Assembly: GCA_013397455.1 (NCBI GenBank) | Contig: VYZB01000723.1 | Span: 62,001 to 126,000, forward strand | Source of the DNA: Crotophaga sulcirostris | Lineage: Eukaryota > Chordata > Aves > Cuculiformes > Crotophagidae | Length of the DNA: 64,000 nucleotides | Direction of reading: 5' to 3' | Shown: in pieces, positions 23,851-36,175 of the stretch | Layout of the letters: the number at the start of each line of letters is the position of its first letter | Position numbering within the stretch: the stretch's first letter is position 1 | Translations under genes and position numbers: made by a program | Notes under the pieces: generated by a model | The model's database searches: none | Told to the model about the DNA's origin: nothing | Seen by the model: the letters and a program-made list of their open reading frames with translations, nothing else

Positions 23851-26800
23851 TAGGAGAAGTAATATGAAATTTTAGCTGTGTCAGAAGGGTGAAAGACACA
23901 GAACAGCTGCAACCCAAAAGCTCTGAAAGTGGAGAGTAAACTGATAAACTGTGCTGTGTGTTTTAAGGTAACTGGTGATTTGGGGGGCTCTGAGATGTTC
24001 TGGCAAGACTGGCAGTGACAGAGACTTCGAATGTGACAGTGTGTGAGTTAAGAACCAACAAAGAAGAAATCTACAAGCTGGCTTAGAACCTCAGACCTCT
24101 GAAAGTCTCCTGATGACATAAAAACCACAGTGAAAACTGGCTGGCATGAAGCCTAGCATACTTTTAGAGGGGAAGAAATTACAGTAAAATGCTATAATAA
24201 TGTGCTCTTGCTGGAACCTAAAAAACCACTAGGCTTGTGGTCCCAAATGCTGCTGATTTCACCCTGGGTGTTAGCTTAACTTGTTTACTTTGCAATCAAA
24301 AGAAAACTCAGAGATAAAAAAATCCTATGTAAGGAAACAGCAACATCATAATTCCAAGAAAAACTCAACTGGGGACTGTCTGGCTTGTCTTATAAAATAT
24401 CCACTCAGAAAAATACAGCTTAGGAAACAGACTTGTCTGATCTGAGCACAATGTGAATGCTACTAAGGATTGTGTAAATGCATATCTAGGTTACCAACAA
24501 TGCTCCAGATTGACTTCCCCTTCTTGAGCCTGTTTCCAGGCTACTGTGCCTAGGCTTACCACCAACTTCATTCTGCCATTCAGCCAGCTGCTTGAAACAA
24601 AGCTCCTCAGCCACTGGCTACCCTGTCATTCTTCATACCTGCCTCAGTCCCTTTTTTTTGGCCAATGAACATCTGTTTTTAGAACAGCACTCAAAATCGT
24701 GAGAGCAAGAGCTCCCTCACAGGGAAAGAAAGCCAAATGACAGGGAAGTCAGACCTGTGAAGTATTCATTCTGGGGAGGAGAAAATAATGCACTTATTTA
24801 TTCTGGCAGTCATGCCCCAATACCACCTCTCAAGGTAAATTTACTGCTTTGTTATAGGATGGTATTTGGACCACTCTAATTTGCTTTGGTAGATTGACGG
24901 CAAGTAAGAATTTCAGATTTCACTTTAAGAAGTTCCTTAGCTTTTAAGTGTGCAACTTTGAACACGGAGTACACCCAAAAGACTCAAATCAGAAATCAAA
25001 TACAGAAGGACCCAAAATTTATACGTAACTGTATCAGTGCCCTTAGTGATATTGTGAAGTTCTCTAGTCTAGGCAATTCCTATATATTCAGGAAATTCTA
25101 ATTCATTGATTTAATTAACTCAGATCATAGTCTAGACTTTTGCCAAAGCACAACCTGCTTCACAAAGAACTTGGCTTGGTCTTTTTCCAGGGTGCATTGA
25201 GTACCTTCTTTTTTTTCATTGACCATCTGTTGTACAAATCATGGATCAAATTTGTCCCTAGTGTAATTTTACTGATGGTGGACAAAATTCATTGTGGAGG
25301 GGCATGCAGAAAGATTACTGATCTGTACTTTCCTTCTAGTGGTTACTAAGCTTGTAGTCTGACCTAACAGAACTCTTTCATATACAAATGATGCCTGCAT
25401 TAACTAGCTGACGTGCCTAGCTTGTACCTCTACCCCTGTGGGAAACACTGAGGTAGGCTCCTGTAGGAGGTATCAAGGTAAAACACAAATCTCTACCCTT
25501 GATTGCAGTGGGTTCCTAGAAGGCCATGTAATTTAGTACTCAGACTATTTCAGTGCAAAAACATGCAAGCTCTTGAAAATAGCTGGCATGCTCAGCCCAT
25601 GAGTTCACGAAGCTTGATATTCTCCAGTAAGTCCTGGCAGCATAGGCAACATTACAGCTTCCCCATGCTCTTGTTTCCACATCCTGCTTCTTAAGTACAT
25701 GTTGCAAACCTGCTTGTGCAGAGACAGTTTTACTCTTTACATCAACAGTACATAGTGCAGAGAGGAGATGAAGTGTGGTGCAAGCTTCCATGTGCACGAT
25801 ATAAAAATAAAAGTTCAGCAACAACCCACAAAGATGATCGGGAGGCAGGAAATAATTATTAATAAAAATAATTAAGCAGATAAGAAAGATTCATATATTT
25901 ATGCATGTTTGCTTTTTTTGGGTACATGTAGAAACTCTGAAAGATGAGCAAGCCAACATCAACTTTGAAGTTGATGCCAGTTCTGATGCCCTGAGTACCA
26001 GAAGCCCTGATGTACACCATGGAATAGGAAGCTGCTGGGAAGAGACAAAACTGTGCAACCTGCTAGCTTTTCTCATGGCAGGAGTGGGGGCAACCAGAAT
26101 TACCCTAAAGCTAAAGGTAACAGACCACTTTCTCAGATGAGACTGGCCCCAGAAGTGCTGCCCAGGTCATGAAAGATTCTATCACACATATGTTGTGATG
26201 GGCAACTCATCAACCTTGATCTCTTCATTTAGTTATTCCCCAAGTCCACGGCATAGCAGCCCATAGGTCCATGAATTTTACATTCTGATGCTTTCAGTCA
26301 TCCCAAATCGCCTGGGGTGATACAAATGTGCCACCAGGGGTCAGGTTGAACACAGCTTGGATCAGAAAATCCCTCTGTGCAGCGTGCAGAGGAGCTCCCA
26401 GAAATTTGAGCACAGGTTGTAGACACGGCCCAGCTGGAGTGGAGCCTGGAGTTATCCCAGTCAACCCGCGTGGGGTGTTTGAAGTTTTCAGCAGAGCCGA
26501 GTCTGAAGCTTTTGTGCCAGGTTGTCTGGAGCCTCTCTATACTGCTGATGCCATCTGCTGGCTAAATCACTACGTAGCCATGGCTAGTGGGAAAAGCCTG
26601 TGGAGAAGTTAAATGCACGCCTTATCTCCTTCTTCCTGTGGGAAAGCTGACAACCAGCAAAAGCCTAAAGTATGCACGTACAGATCTCCTTCCTAGCCCT
26701 TCTCTATCTGCCCTCGTTGCAGTGCTGGGAAACGAAGCTTTGAAATGAACTTCTTCCCCTGTCTCAAATGGCCTCTAAATGTTCCTTCCTTACCTATTCA

Positions 26801-27270
26801 GCAGAGACCCACTCACAGGATGCAATTCACCAGGAGCGAGGTTATCCCAAGCTGGGAAACAATGATTCTTCTGCAAAGTGAATCTGTTCTGGTGCCTGGA
26901 AACTGCTGTGTGGGCAGCTCACAGCTCTGGTGATGCTCATTGGGTTAGTGCACAGCACAGTGCAGGCAGCTGGGTGTGCTGTCTCCTAGTGACCCCACAG
27001 CAGGCTGGGTGCAGGGTGGGTGGGGGACTGCGTAATTTTCTCATTGATGTCCAACACTTGGTTGCTTCAAGAAGCAATGAACTCAAGTGTTTCCTGCATA
27101 CTAAGAGAAATCTACAGTACAAGAAAGCAACACTGTGATCTGCAGTTAGATCTTAGCATGCACGTCCTTCCAGAGAAGCGGAGAGTCAGATGAAGAACAA
27201 ATTTGCAGGGTAACCAAATCAGTATGCACATCTAAGAGCAGTTACTTCGCGTATGTAAAATCTAAATCAC
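23851..27270. other. Unique stretch, no recognised gene; one exon-like segment
   Basis: Mostly unique AT-rich sequence, becoming more GC-rich between about 26,300 and 27,050 without forming a CpG island. An open segment at 25,932-26,116 on the plus strand has splice-like borders and is described as a finding. A 94-codon plus-strand frame at 26,328-26,612 lies in the GC-richer part; it resembles no family I know. I see no interspersed repeat. Confidence 0.5.
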
Positions 27271-27420
27271 CAGAGAATGAAACACGCCAACAGTGTAACA
27301 GAAGCCACGAAAAATCAAAGCATCCAAATCTTCTGGTTTTAAGATTCCATGGTCACGAATCATGCACATTGGCTCGTCATTTGCATCAAATAAAATTTGA
27401 AGGTATGGTCTATATTGTAT
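27271..27420 (-). CDS. Possible coding exon (minus strand), unrecognised protein
   Basis: This is exactly 50 codons with no stop. On the minus strand it is preceded by a pyrimidine-rich acceptor (TTCTCTGTTGTTTTTCAAG) and followed by a moderate donor-like CTG/GTGATT. The peptide starts IQYRPYLQILFDANDEP and continues with HGILKPEDLDALIFRGF. Codons often begin with G, and CpGs survive in an otherwise CpG-poor region; both are typical of real coding sequence. Both ends are phase 0. If splicing did not occur at the donor, the frame would end two codons later at TAG, so a terminal exon is an alternative. An upstream open segment with donor GTGAGT at 27,638-27,643 would join it in phase. I do not recognise the protein, and chance is not excluded. 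Confidence 0.28.
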
Positions 27421-27643
27421 CTTGAAAAACAACAGAGAAGTCCTACAAAAGCAGAACTACTGAGATACTTATAAAAAATGGGAGTCATTTGCTTTTGAGT
27501 ATGTATACCTTAAATGTCATATTGTGGCAGTAACACTGCTGATGTAGTGATTTAAGGATTTAGAGAAAGCGATGTTGGCTTCTATTGGAGGCACTGCTCT
27601 AAGCAGATGATACTGTTTGGTTTGTTTGGTTTTCCCCACTCAC

Positions 27644-27922
27644 GACTTCCTCGACACTCTTCATGCTCTGTGATTTCTTTTTTAGACAGATAATCTGGTA
27701 TCTGAGATAAATAGTCTTCCACAGTGTTGCAGAAGGGGTATCACAGTTGTGGTGGCCTTGGCTGATACAGCCATTCGCTCCAAAGACAGTATTATCTTGC
27801 CCTAGAACTCTGACCTCACTTTCACCTGCAGATCCCTTTTTAGGAACCCAGCCTGATGTCTCTGGTAGTGATGGTACTGCCTTGTCTGCGCTCCGCAAAC
27901 TTCCCACATGAAAACCAAACAC
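27644..27922 (-). other. Open reading segment that could be an upstream exon
   Basis: A minus-strand frame of over 90 codons runs into a good donor (GTC/GTGAGTGGGG) and would splice in phase 0, across a 223-bp intron, to the segment at 27,271-27,420. The junction would read KSVEEV followed by IQYRPY. A second, overlapping frame is also open here (it reads DYLSKKEITEHEE) and looks at least as protein-like, but it would hit a stop just after the same junction. No convincing acceptor defines the upstream end. Function unknown; the segment may be non-coding. Confidence 0.15.
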
Positions 27923-28584
27923 TAGTCACATCATGGATTAGCACCAAATATCTTCAAACCTGATTGCTCAAGATAATAGACAGTCTCTTACTGAGAACTA
28001 CATGATGTACCATCTACTAGACTTAAACTAAAAATGCCATGATTAAAGAAATGTTAGCAAAATCCTAGTAATTAATGAATAATATCATAATACAGATTTG
28101 CATTGCTTCTAGTTCACTAATTGTGCCCTTCTGTCTTACTATTTTTTTATTAAGCTGTTAGATATATTCTATTACAAGTCCCTTTATTTTGCATACCATC
28201 TTCCTGTACAAACTTTGTTGTATTTTAATAATTCCTGAGACACCAAGTCCTTGCAAGCTATTTTTTTCTCAGACATTTTCCTTCCTGCCACCTCCTTCCT
28301 CAGTGTAGTCCATGGACTTTGGCTAAAGGATTTGTGCGCATGGAGAGAAAATTAAGATGTGGTATGAATAAGAAGAAGAAAAGAGGGAAGGAGAGAGCAG
28401 AGCTGGCTCTGAGACAGATTTCTGTTGTGACTTCTGGAGTATTCTTACTTCCCTTCACGGTTGTTACACCTAACCTAAACACTTTTGAACTGGATCATCT
28501 CTTACCAAACATTTGTAGATTATCATGCCTGGTGGAATTCTGACTGACAGGAGCCTCGGTACATGAGTTTCTCTATCAGGTAAA

Positions 28585-29959
28585 CTGTACAATTATTTGC
28601 ACTGCAATTCCTTATGATATGATGAAGGTGCATCAAGCAGATCTACCTTTTATACTGATCAATACAGGCTCCAGACGTTGCCAACAGATGGTTGTAAAGA
28701 GATAAACCAAAGTTTTGCAAAACTTCCAATAATGTCAACATAATAACATGTCAGTGAGATACGATGCTCAATTAATTCAAATCAAAAGCAATGGTGATAA
28801 AAAACACAGGAGATATCTTAACCCAAGATTCTTGCAACTGTATTTTATTTAACCATGCCTAGTGACTCTTAATGTCTCTCCAACAAATGCTGAATTTTAC
28901 AAATGACCTAAGAGAACATTCTTTCCTGACACAAAATGACCTGCCCAGCAAGTATACTTTTAACAGCTAATTTCACAGAATAGTCAATGGAGCAGAAAGA
29001 ATCTACACCTCCAGAAATTAATATATTGGGTGCTTACATTGCAAGATTCCAAGAATCACCTTCATGCCTTGTGATCTGACATACATAAAGGTGAAATGTC
29101 CAGTGTCTGCTAGACCACTGAGTGGAACTACTCTGGACAGGACCATCTATCACAGATGGCTCTTTTTTAGATTTTGCTTACAGTCTCAGGTGAAATTAAC
29201 AGCAAAGCAAAGGATGTCAAGTACTTTAAAGGCACTGCTACAGCTGTACAGTGAGGCCCAGTTAGAGACCATGCAACAATTACGTTTTATTTGCCACTCA
29301 AAAAACCACTCAATGAAAGACGCTCCTTCCTCTTTTGCAGAAAAGAAGGTATCGCTGTGTATTTCTTCATTCATTTGATCTTGAGCTACTTATAGAGTCA
29401 TGTCCTCTTCCAGCTAGTAAAACATATCTGAAAAGCAGAATAAGTTCAGAAGTGTGGCTTGAATATCTATTTCAACATCAAGATATGCTCTGTTTCTTTC
29501 TCAAACAGAATCTCACAAAATATGAAGAGCCAATGTGATGTTGGCTTAGAAGCATGAAGATCTGCTAAAACGTTTTTGTGCTGGACAATGAAAAATGACC
29601 GTACATATTTGCTTTCATATAGCAGCACAGGACTATAGATATGGCTTAGCTTTTAGCTGGGATTCCAAAGAAAATGAGATGTTTTCAGCCTCTGCTTTGC
29701 AGCAGCTTTTAAAAACACATTGGCCAACTTCATCTAAATTCGACTTGCAGGATGAGCAAGATCTCAGTCATGTTCAGTACTGAAAAATTTGTGAAAACGC
29801 AAAATAGAGCTGCCAGGCACTAATCTGCTCCTCTAAAAAACACTGGTCAAGCACATTATTCAGTGCCACAGAACTTTAACAGGAAAAAAAACTTCAAGAG
29901 TGCCACAAAACCAGGAAAAGACTCAGGGTCTCTGTATTTTTAGACACTGTTAATACAGT
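28585..29959. other. Unique stretch with one exon-like open segment
   Basis: Unique AT-rich sequence. The plus-strand frame at 29,064-29,378 (104 codons) contains a segment 29,184-29,348 with splice-like borders, described as a finding. Nothing else stands out, and no repeat was recognised before the CR1 fragment that follows. Confidence 0.5.
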
Positions 29960-30420
29960 TAGAAGTGAAAAGACCTGCTGGAGTGTGTCCAAAGAAAAGC
30001 AACAAAGCTGGTGAAAGGTCTAGAGAGCAAATCTTATGAGGAGAGGTTGAGGAAAATGGGGTTGTTTAGTCTGGATAAAAGGAGGCTAAGACCTCATCAC
30101 TGGCTACAGCTACCTGAAAGAAGGTTGTAGCAAGATGGGTGTTGGTCTCTTCTCAAGTAACAAGTGATAGGAGAGGAAATGGCTGCAAGTTGCAGCATGG
30201 GTGCTTTAGGAATAATTTCTTCACTGAAATGGTTACCAAGCACTGGAACGTGCTGCCTAGGTAAGTGGTTGAGTCACCATCCCTGGAGATATCTAAATGA
30301 TGTGTAGAAATGCCACCTAGTGACATGTTTTAGTGGTGGGCTTTGCACTGTTAGGTTTACAGTTGGAGTTGGTGATCTTCCAAACCAAATAATTATATGA
30401 TTTTATGATTCTATGAAACT
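29960..30420 (+). mobile_element. Old CR1 LINE 3' fragment with ATTCTATG-type tail
   Basis: On the plus strand the CR1 ORF2 end is recognisable in order but full of stops and frameshifts. It shows GTGTCCAAAGAAAAGCAACA (family VQRRATK region), GAGGAGAGGTTGAGGAAAATG (ERLRE region), TTCTTCACTGAAATGGTTACC (the RKKFF region) and CACTGGAACGTGCTGCC (the HWNALP region). It ends with decayed octamers ATATGATTTTATGATTCTATG at about 30,392-30,414. The divergence and the ATTCTATG-like tail place it with the older CR1 set. No target-site duplication is visible. Confidence 0.92.
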
Positions 30421-33400
30421 AGGCTGCTGTTTCTGAGGAAATTGTGAACAAAACCATGAGTCCTTCCTCTGTATTCACCGATGGTAGGTCTAGGTACTTA
30501 TTGATTTCACAGAGCAGTGGGAAAGAAAGAATCTAAAATACACAGCTGAGGCAAAACAGCAATTACACAGAAAAGATTCATTAGCTTCAGCAGAGAGTAT
30601 AATAGAGAGAAGAGTTGTCCTCCATCTTGGCTCTTAGTAGAAAGGAGTTGTGGGTTTTCCTGGGCAGAAAATGATTCCTCAGTTGGGATGGCCTTCCTAC
30701 AGGACCTTAAACACTCATTCATAGCAAAATCAGGTCATCTCTTAAGAGACTGAAGGTCATTAGTGTTGACATCTACTCTCTGTGACTTTCACATGCTGTG
30801 AACAAAACTCCACAAACTTAGACTGTCTTTCTACCACATACAGCATTTAAAGTCAGGATAACTTTCTATTTTGTCATCTGAGAATGAACTAAATCTATAT
30901 ATGCTCAACCCTAGTTATGATGATATTTAGTCCGGAAGAAAATAGGAAAAAAGTCACGTAGTATAGTTCTAAATCCACAACAGAGCCCAAGGAGCAGAAA
31001 CCTGTCTCAGCTCTCTACTCAGTGTGTTATTGAGGCAAACTGATGACTCCCACACAATAATACAAGTCACCAGTGCAGCCAGCTTATCAGTAATTAATGT
31101 TGCATAGATATAACATACAAAGAAAATTAATTCCTGAGCTTTAAAGCTTCTCTGGTGCTTTCTCAGGGGCAAATTGTCTGTACAATCATTTTGCAGTACA
31201 GCATGTGAGGTCATATATGACTTACAGAGCCATAGTAAGTAAATGACCCACACAGGCAGCAGATTTTTAGTTTGACAGGACAAATTTCAGTGAAATTTCA
31301 GCAAATGCCCCTCACAAGCTTTTCCATTTACAGAGGATGTAGTTAGATGCCACTTGGGTTATTCCAACAAGTCTTCTTAACAGTCTGAGCGAAGTTGTGC
31401 TTTATGGCCCCAGATTCAGGGCTGTCCAGTTTCTTCATCAATCCCACCTTAGCACCCTCCAACCAATGTGATTCCTGCTTGTGCAGGGTGCAGACGCATG
31501 GTGATAAGAGCTGCCTGGCTGACTGTAGTCGGCAGAGTGATGCTCTCTTTGACATTTTACATGGGGAGTACAGTGTTAAGGAGGAACATCCAGTGTTTGT
31601 GAGGTGTATCTGCTAACCAAGTCATGTATGATCCTTACGAGGACTCCCTGTTTGTGCTTACGGCCCCTTCCTCAAGCATCCATCCCTTCAGAAGGCTCTC
31701 TGCACACTGTAAAATCCTTGAGACCTACATGTTCAACTACTAAACTGATCTCTTCTCTATCTTATTTGATACTGAAAGGTCATATTACCTTCTGCAACAT
31801 TTTTCTGGGAGACACATGCCCCAAACTTTGGGAAGTACTTTTCAGAGTAAACACACTCTATCCCTACCAGTAAAACAGCAAACAATTTTCAAGAGCTGAG
31901 AATCCAAATAATGCTCCATGGTCCTTTATTGGGGAACTCAAATGATTTTCAGAAGTGTAAAAAATCACTCACCCACAAAGCACAATCTCAGTTCTGGGAT
32001 AGGCTACAACTAGAGGCACCAATTCATGTCTTCTGTCCAGAAAGGAGCTATAAATGGGGTGGTGAGGAAACTTCTCTCTGTTAAAATCAAAGTAGGTCCC
32101 AAAGATCACTTTAGAAATGAGTAAATAAGACAATGGACCATAAGCCAGGCTAAGAGTGAGATATTGGGGGTGGGGTGGGGTGAGATGGGAATAAGGGGAG
32201 GCAGTTAATTAGCTGTCAGTGCAAAGCATCCAGTCTGAAAAGAGTGACCTATTTTTGAACTGTCACCTACGGCTCCTGGAAGCTCCGTGCCAATGGTGGA
32301 GGTATCACTATGTCCAGTGCTGCCAGAACTTCATCTCCCCTGTGCTGACTCGAAGGAAAAGATATTTTAGATAGCTGTACACTGGTTTAACACTCATGAG
32401 GAAGGTTATTTCAGGCACTAATAATTTACACAGATTTCTGTCTAATAGAGCCTACCATTACAAAGGAGATGTTTGAGGAATAATGTAGGGCTGGCACATC
32501 CAACTTATCTCTTTCAGGCATTAACTTTGCAGAATTGTGGGATGTCACCTGAACAAAAGTCTCTCTGCTCTCCGTAGGCTGACAAAAATATCACTGCTGA
32601 TAACTACAAGTGAAAATGCCTCTCACCACATACAAACAAGTATAGGGCACTAACAGTGAGAAATTACATTGTTGCAAGAAGTAAAATGGCTGTTGGTCTC
32701 TTAGATTAGAAATTATATACGTGCCCATTCAACACAGCTGTGAATAATACCAGAGAATCAGATCCTGCCTAACATATGTTGTTTGGCCTGGCTTTGAAGG
32801 ATTCAGTAAAGAAAAAGCTCCCAAAACATCCAATTTGCCTATGACACCACACGTCCAAATGAAAAGCAGAGCCTGGGCTTCTACAATATTTTACCTCCCT
32901 CTACAAATGCAAAGACCATGCATTTGTTGTTTACCTTGTAATCGGTAAAAACCTAGTACTGACCAGGCAATTCTGTTTTAAAAGCATACCATACATTTGT
33001 TTCCCATACCACCTTAACTGTAGCTTAATATGGACAGTTAACACAGGAATACAGAGTACAAAAACAGAGAATACAAAGTGTGTTAGAAATTAAATAGACT
33101 GTAAGAGACTTCTTACTTGCTGGTGAACAGGCAATTTTCAGTTAGTGCTGCTGTACTCCAGTACAGCAAATCAGTGTTTCTTTAAAAGGATATATCAGAA
33201 CTTTTTTCAGCTCAAGGCTTTCTGGCCTTCACTGGCCATCCACTTCATATAAAAATACACCAACAGCAGAGAGAGGATTACTTATTCAAATACTAAGAAG
33301 TCACTCATGTTCAACTGTGGATTCCACATATTAGCACTGGCAACTGCACAGGCAAGTGTTTTCAAGACTGTGACTTACAATGGGCCACTAGAGGAACTCT

Positions 33401-34496
33401 CTTCAGGTAAGGTTTGCAAGGTTTTTAAATCACTAGATGGCGATGTAACAAGCAGCTTTACAAGTACTGCTGATGCTTTCTATACACAAAACTGTTTTTG
33501 TGTAAGTGGCAGAAGTGGGTATGGTTACAATGTTAGGGACCATATTACATTTTGCTTTATGTGAACTTGAATAAAGGCTCCATTTAGATTTAAAAAAATC
33601 TGAGTTAAGATTTTAGTTAAAAGACTTCTCCAAAACTTGCATTAACAGATTATTTTTAACCTGAGTTCTATTTTTTTTAATGGTCCTATAAAGGATCAAT
33701 AGGTATTGGAAGAAATGCTACCATTGTGACACAGTGATTTCCTGAAGCAGACTATGACAGAACAACTCTATTCACTTGTGTGTCTGTTCTCTGAAATACA
33801 AAATGAAAACAAAATGAAAATCTGAGGCATTTTTCTCTAAAGCCAAAAATATATAACTTTACCATCTGTCAGTGCTAAAATTAGTATCATTGAAGTGATG
33901 CTTTATTGAGGTTAAAGGGATAACTTGTGTGCATTCATCTGCCACTGCCAATAAAGAAGGGTTATACGCTGACTCAAACAGTAAGTATTTGGCACCTATA
34001 CATTATCAGTGGGAAATTATTTACAAGTATGAGACAGCAGCTGCTTCAAGTCCACATAAAACTGCAGAAACCTAAAACTGGGAAAGAAGAGGAGAAATGT
34101 GAATCCCACTACACAGTGTGAATTACATACTTGAAACTTATGACAGAGAAAATGCTGCAAGAGATTGAAGTCACAAGATAAAATAAAATTCCACATAACT
34201 GTTCATATAAGAGAAATCTCCAACCAGTTCAGCATCTGCAAGTTCTGAGAGTGAACACCACAGTATTCTTCTATTCTCCTTTCCAAGTCTGCTATGGGCT
34301 TCTTTTCTGGGTCATCTAAGGAGTGTGCATCAACTAGGTTAGAAGTAGATGTCTGTCTGCAGGCCCATGGATTTGAGACACCGCATCCCAATGCAGAAGA
34401 TCCACATGTTGTGGTACTTCTGTAGCACAGAGCAACAGCAAAGGGCTCTACAGGGAAAGTGGAAAGGGGAGCTCTCAGGGCCAGAGGGCTGCTTTG
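30421..34496. other. Unique non-coding stretch, no gene recognised
   Basis: Unique sequence with no identified family. Open frames reach 104 codons (30,969-31,283 minus) and 89 codons (31,604-31,873 plus), with no domain features. A G-rich tract at 32,166-32,198 is listed separately. The last few hundred bases before the CR1 at 34.5 kb are unique. Confidence 0.55.
32166..32198 (+). repeat. G-rich tract, possible G-quadruplex
   Basis: On the plus strand five G runs (5, 4, 4, 3 and 4 long) are separated by loops of one to six bases. This satisfies the common four-run G-quadruplex pattern. It sits alone in unique DNA. It may simply be a decayed GGGGT repeat; any regulatory role is inference. 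Confidence 0.75.
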
Positions 34497-36175
34497 GAAT
34501 CATAGAACTGTAGAATAATAGAATGGTTTGGGTTGGAAGATCTAGTTCCAAACCCCATGCTATGGGCAGGGACACCTCCCAGTAGATCAGGTTGTTCATA
34601 GCCTCATTCAACCTGGTCTCAAACACCTCCAGGGATGGGGCATCCACAACTTCTCTGGGCTACCTGTGCCAGCACATCGCCACCATCACAGTAAAAAAAT
34701 TCTTCCCAGTATCTAATCTAAATCATCCCTCTTTCAGCTTAAAATCATTAACCCTCATCCTATCACTGCACTCCCTGATAAAGAGGCCCTCCCCAGCCTT
34801 CCTGTAGGCCACCTCTAAGTACTGGAAGGCTACCATAATGTCTCCCCAGAGCCTTCTCTTCTCTAGGCTGAACAAGCCCAACTCTCTCAGCCTGCCCTCA
34901 CAGGGCAGGTTGTCAAGCCCTCTGATCATCTTCACAGCCTTCCTCTGGACTCACTCTAACAGATCCATGTCCTTCCTGTGCTCAGGACTCCAGAACTGGA
35001 CATAGAAGTCCAGGTGAGGTCTCACAAGTGCAGAGTAGAGGGGCAGAATCACCTCCCTCAACCTGCTGTTTAGAATTCTTTTGATTCAGCCAAGGATATG
35101 GTTGGCTTTCCGGGCTGCAAGCACACATTGTTGGCTCATGTTGAGCTTCTCATCCACCAGCACACTCAAGTCCTTCTCCTCAGGGTTACTCTCAATCCAT
35201 ACTCCACCCAGTCTGTATTTGTGCTTGGGATTGCCCTGACCCAGGTGTAGGACCTTGCACTTGGCCTTGTTGAACTTCAGAAGGTTCGCATAGGTCCATC
35301 TCTCAAGCCTGTCAGGGTTCCTCTGGATGGCATCCCTTCCTTCCAGCGTGTTGACTGTACCACTCAGCTTTGGTGTCTCTGGCAAACTTACTGAGGGTGC
35401 TCTCAATCTCACAGTCCATGTCTGCAAAAAATATGTTGAACAACCCTGGTCCCAATACCAACTGAGGAATGTCAGTTGTTACTGGTCTCCACTTGGACAC
35501 TGAGACATTGACCACAACTCTTTGAGTCCGACCATCCAGCCAATTCCTTACCCACCAAGGGCTCCACTCACCAAATCCATGTCTCTCCAAGTCACAGACA
35601 AGAATGTCATGTAAGACAGCATTGAATGCTTTGCACAAGCCCAGGTAGATGATGTTAGCTACTCCTCCCTTATCCACCAATGCTGTATTCTCATGGTAGA
35701 AGGCCACCAAATTTGTCAGGCATGATTTGCCCTTAGTGAATCCATGCTGGTTGTCACTAATCAACTCCTTATCTTCCGCTTGCCTCAGCAAAATTTCCAG
35801 GAGGATCTGCTCCATTATGTTGAGGGGCTCAGAGATGAGACTGACTGGCCTGTAGTTCCCTGGGTCTTCCTTTTTTCCTTATTTAAAAACGAGAGTTATG
35901 TTTCCCCTTTTCCAGTCAGTGGGAACTTCATTGGACTGCCATGACTTCTCATATATGATAGATAGTGTCTTAGCAACTTTGTCCACCAATTCCCTCATGA
36001 CCTGTGGATGTATCTCATCAGGTCCTGTGGACTTGGGCAAGTTCAGGTTCCTTAGATGGTCTCGAACACCATCCTCTCCTACAGCAGGTGGTTCTTTGTC
36101 TTCCCAGTCTCTACCTTTGCCTTCTCTGATTTGGGCAGTGTGGTTTGAGCCCTTGCTGGGGAAGTTTAAGGCAAA
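34497..36175 (-). mobile_element. CR1 LINE, longest copy in the window (RT domain to 3' end)
   Basis: About 1.7 kb of CR1 on the minus strand runs from upstream of the reverse transcriptase motifs to the 3' tail, which on the plus strand reads as decayed CATAGAAT-type octamers at 34,500-34,528. A complete CR1 is about 4.5 kb, so the 5' UTR, ORF1 and endonuclease part are missing. The coding region is split across several frames, so it is dead. The copy is more diverged than the ATACTGTG-tailed copies. The ORF2 remnant is described in its own entry. Confidence 0.95.
34600..36150 (-). pseudogene. CR1 ORF2 pseudogene (reverse transcriptase)
   Basis: The main open piece (35,312-35,815, minus, 167 codons) contains [15 protein letters not shown] and [13 protein letters not shown], characteristic of CR1 reverse transcriptase. 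Two catalytic aspartates are lost. The family YLDLCKAFD has become YLGLCKAFN (Gly at residue 59, codon 35,639-35,641), and the FADD box has become FARD (residues 144-147). The PQGSVLGP motif has also lost one codon. The frame then shifts; the next piece (35,086-35,427) carries [13 protein letters not shown], and a third (34,723-34,935) carries [14 protein letters not shown]. These lesions mean no active enzyme could be made from it. Confidence 0.93.
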
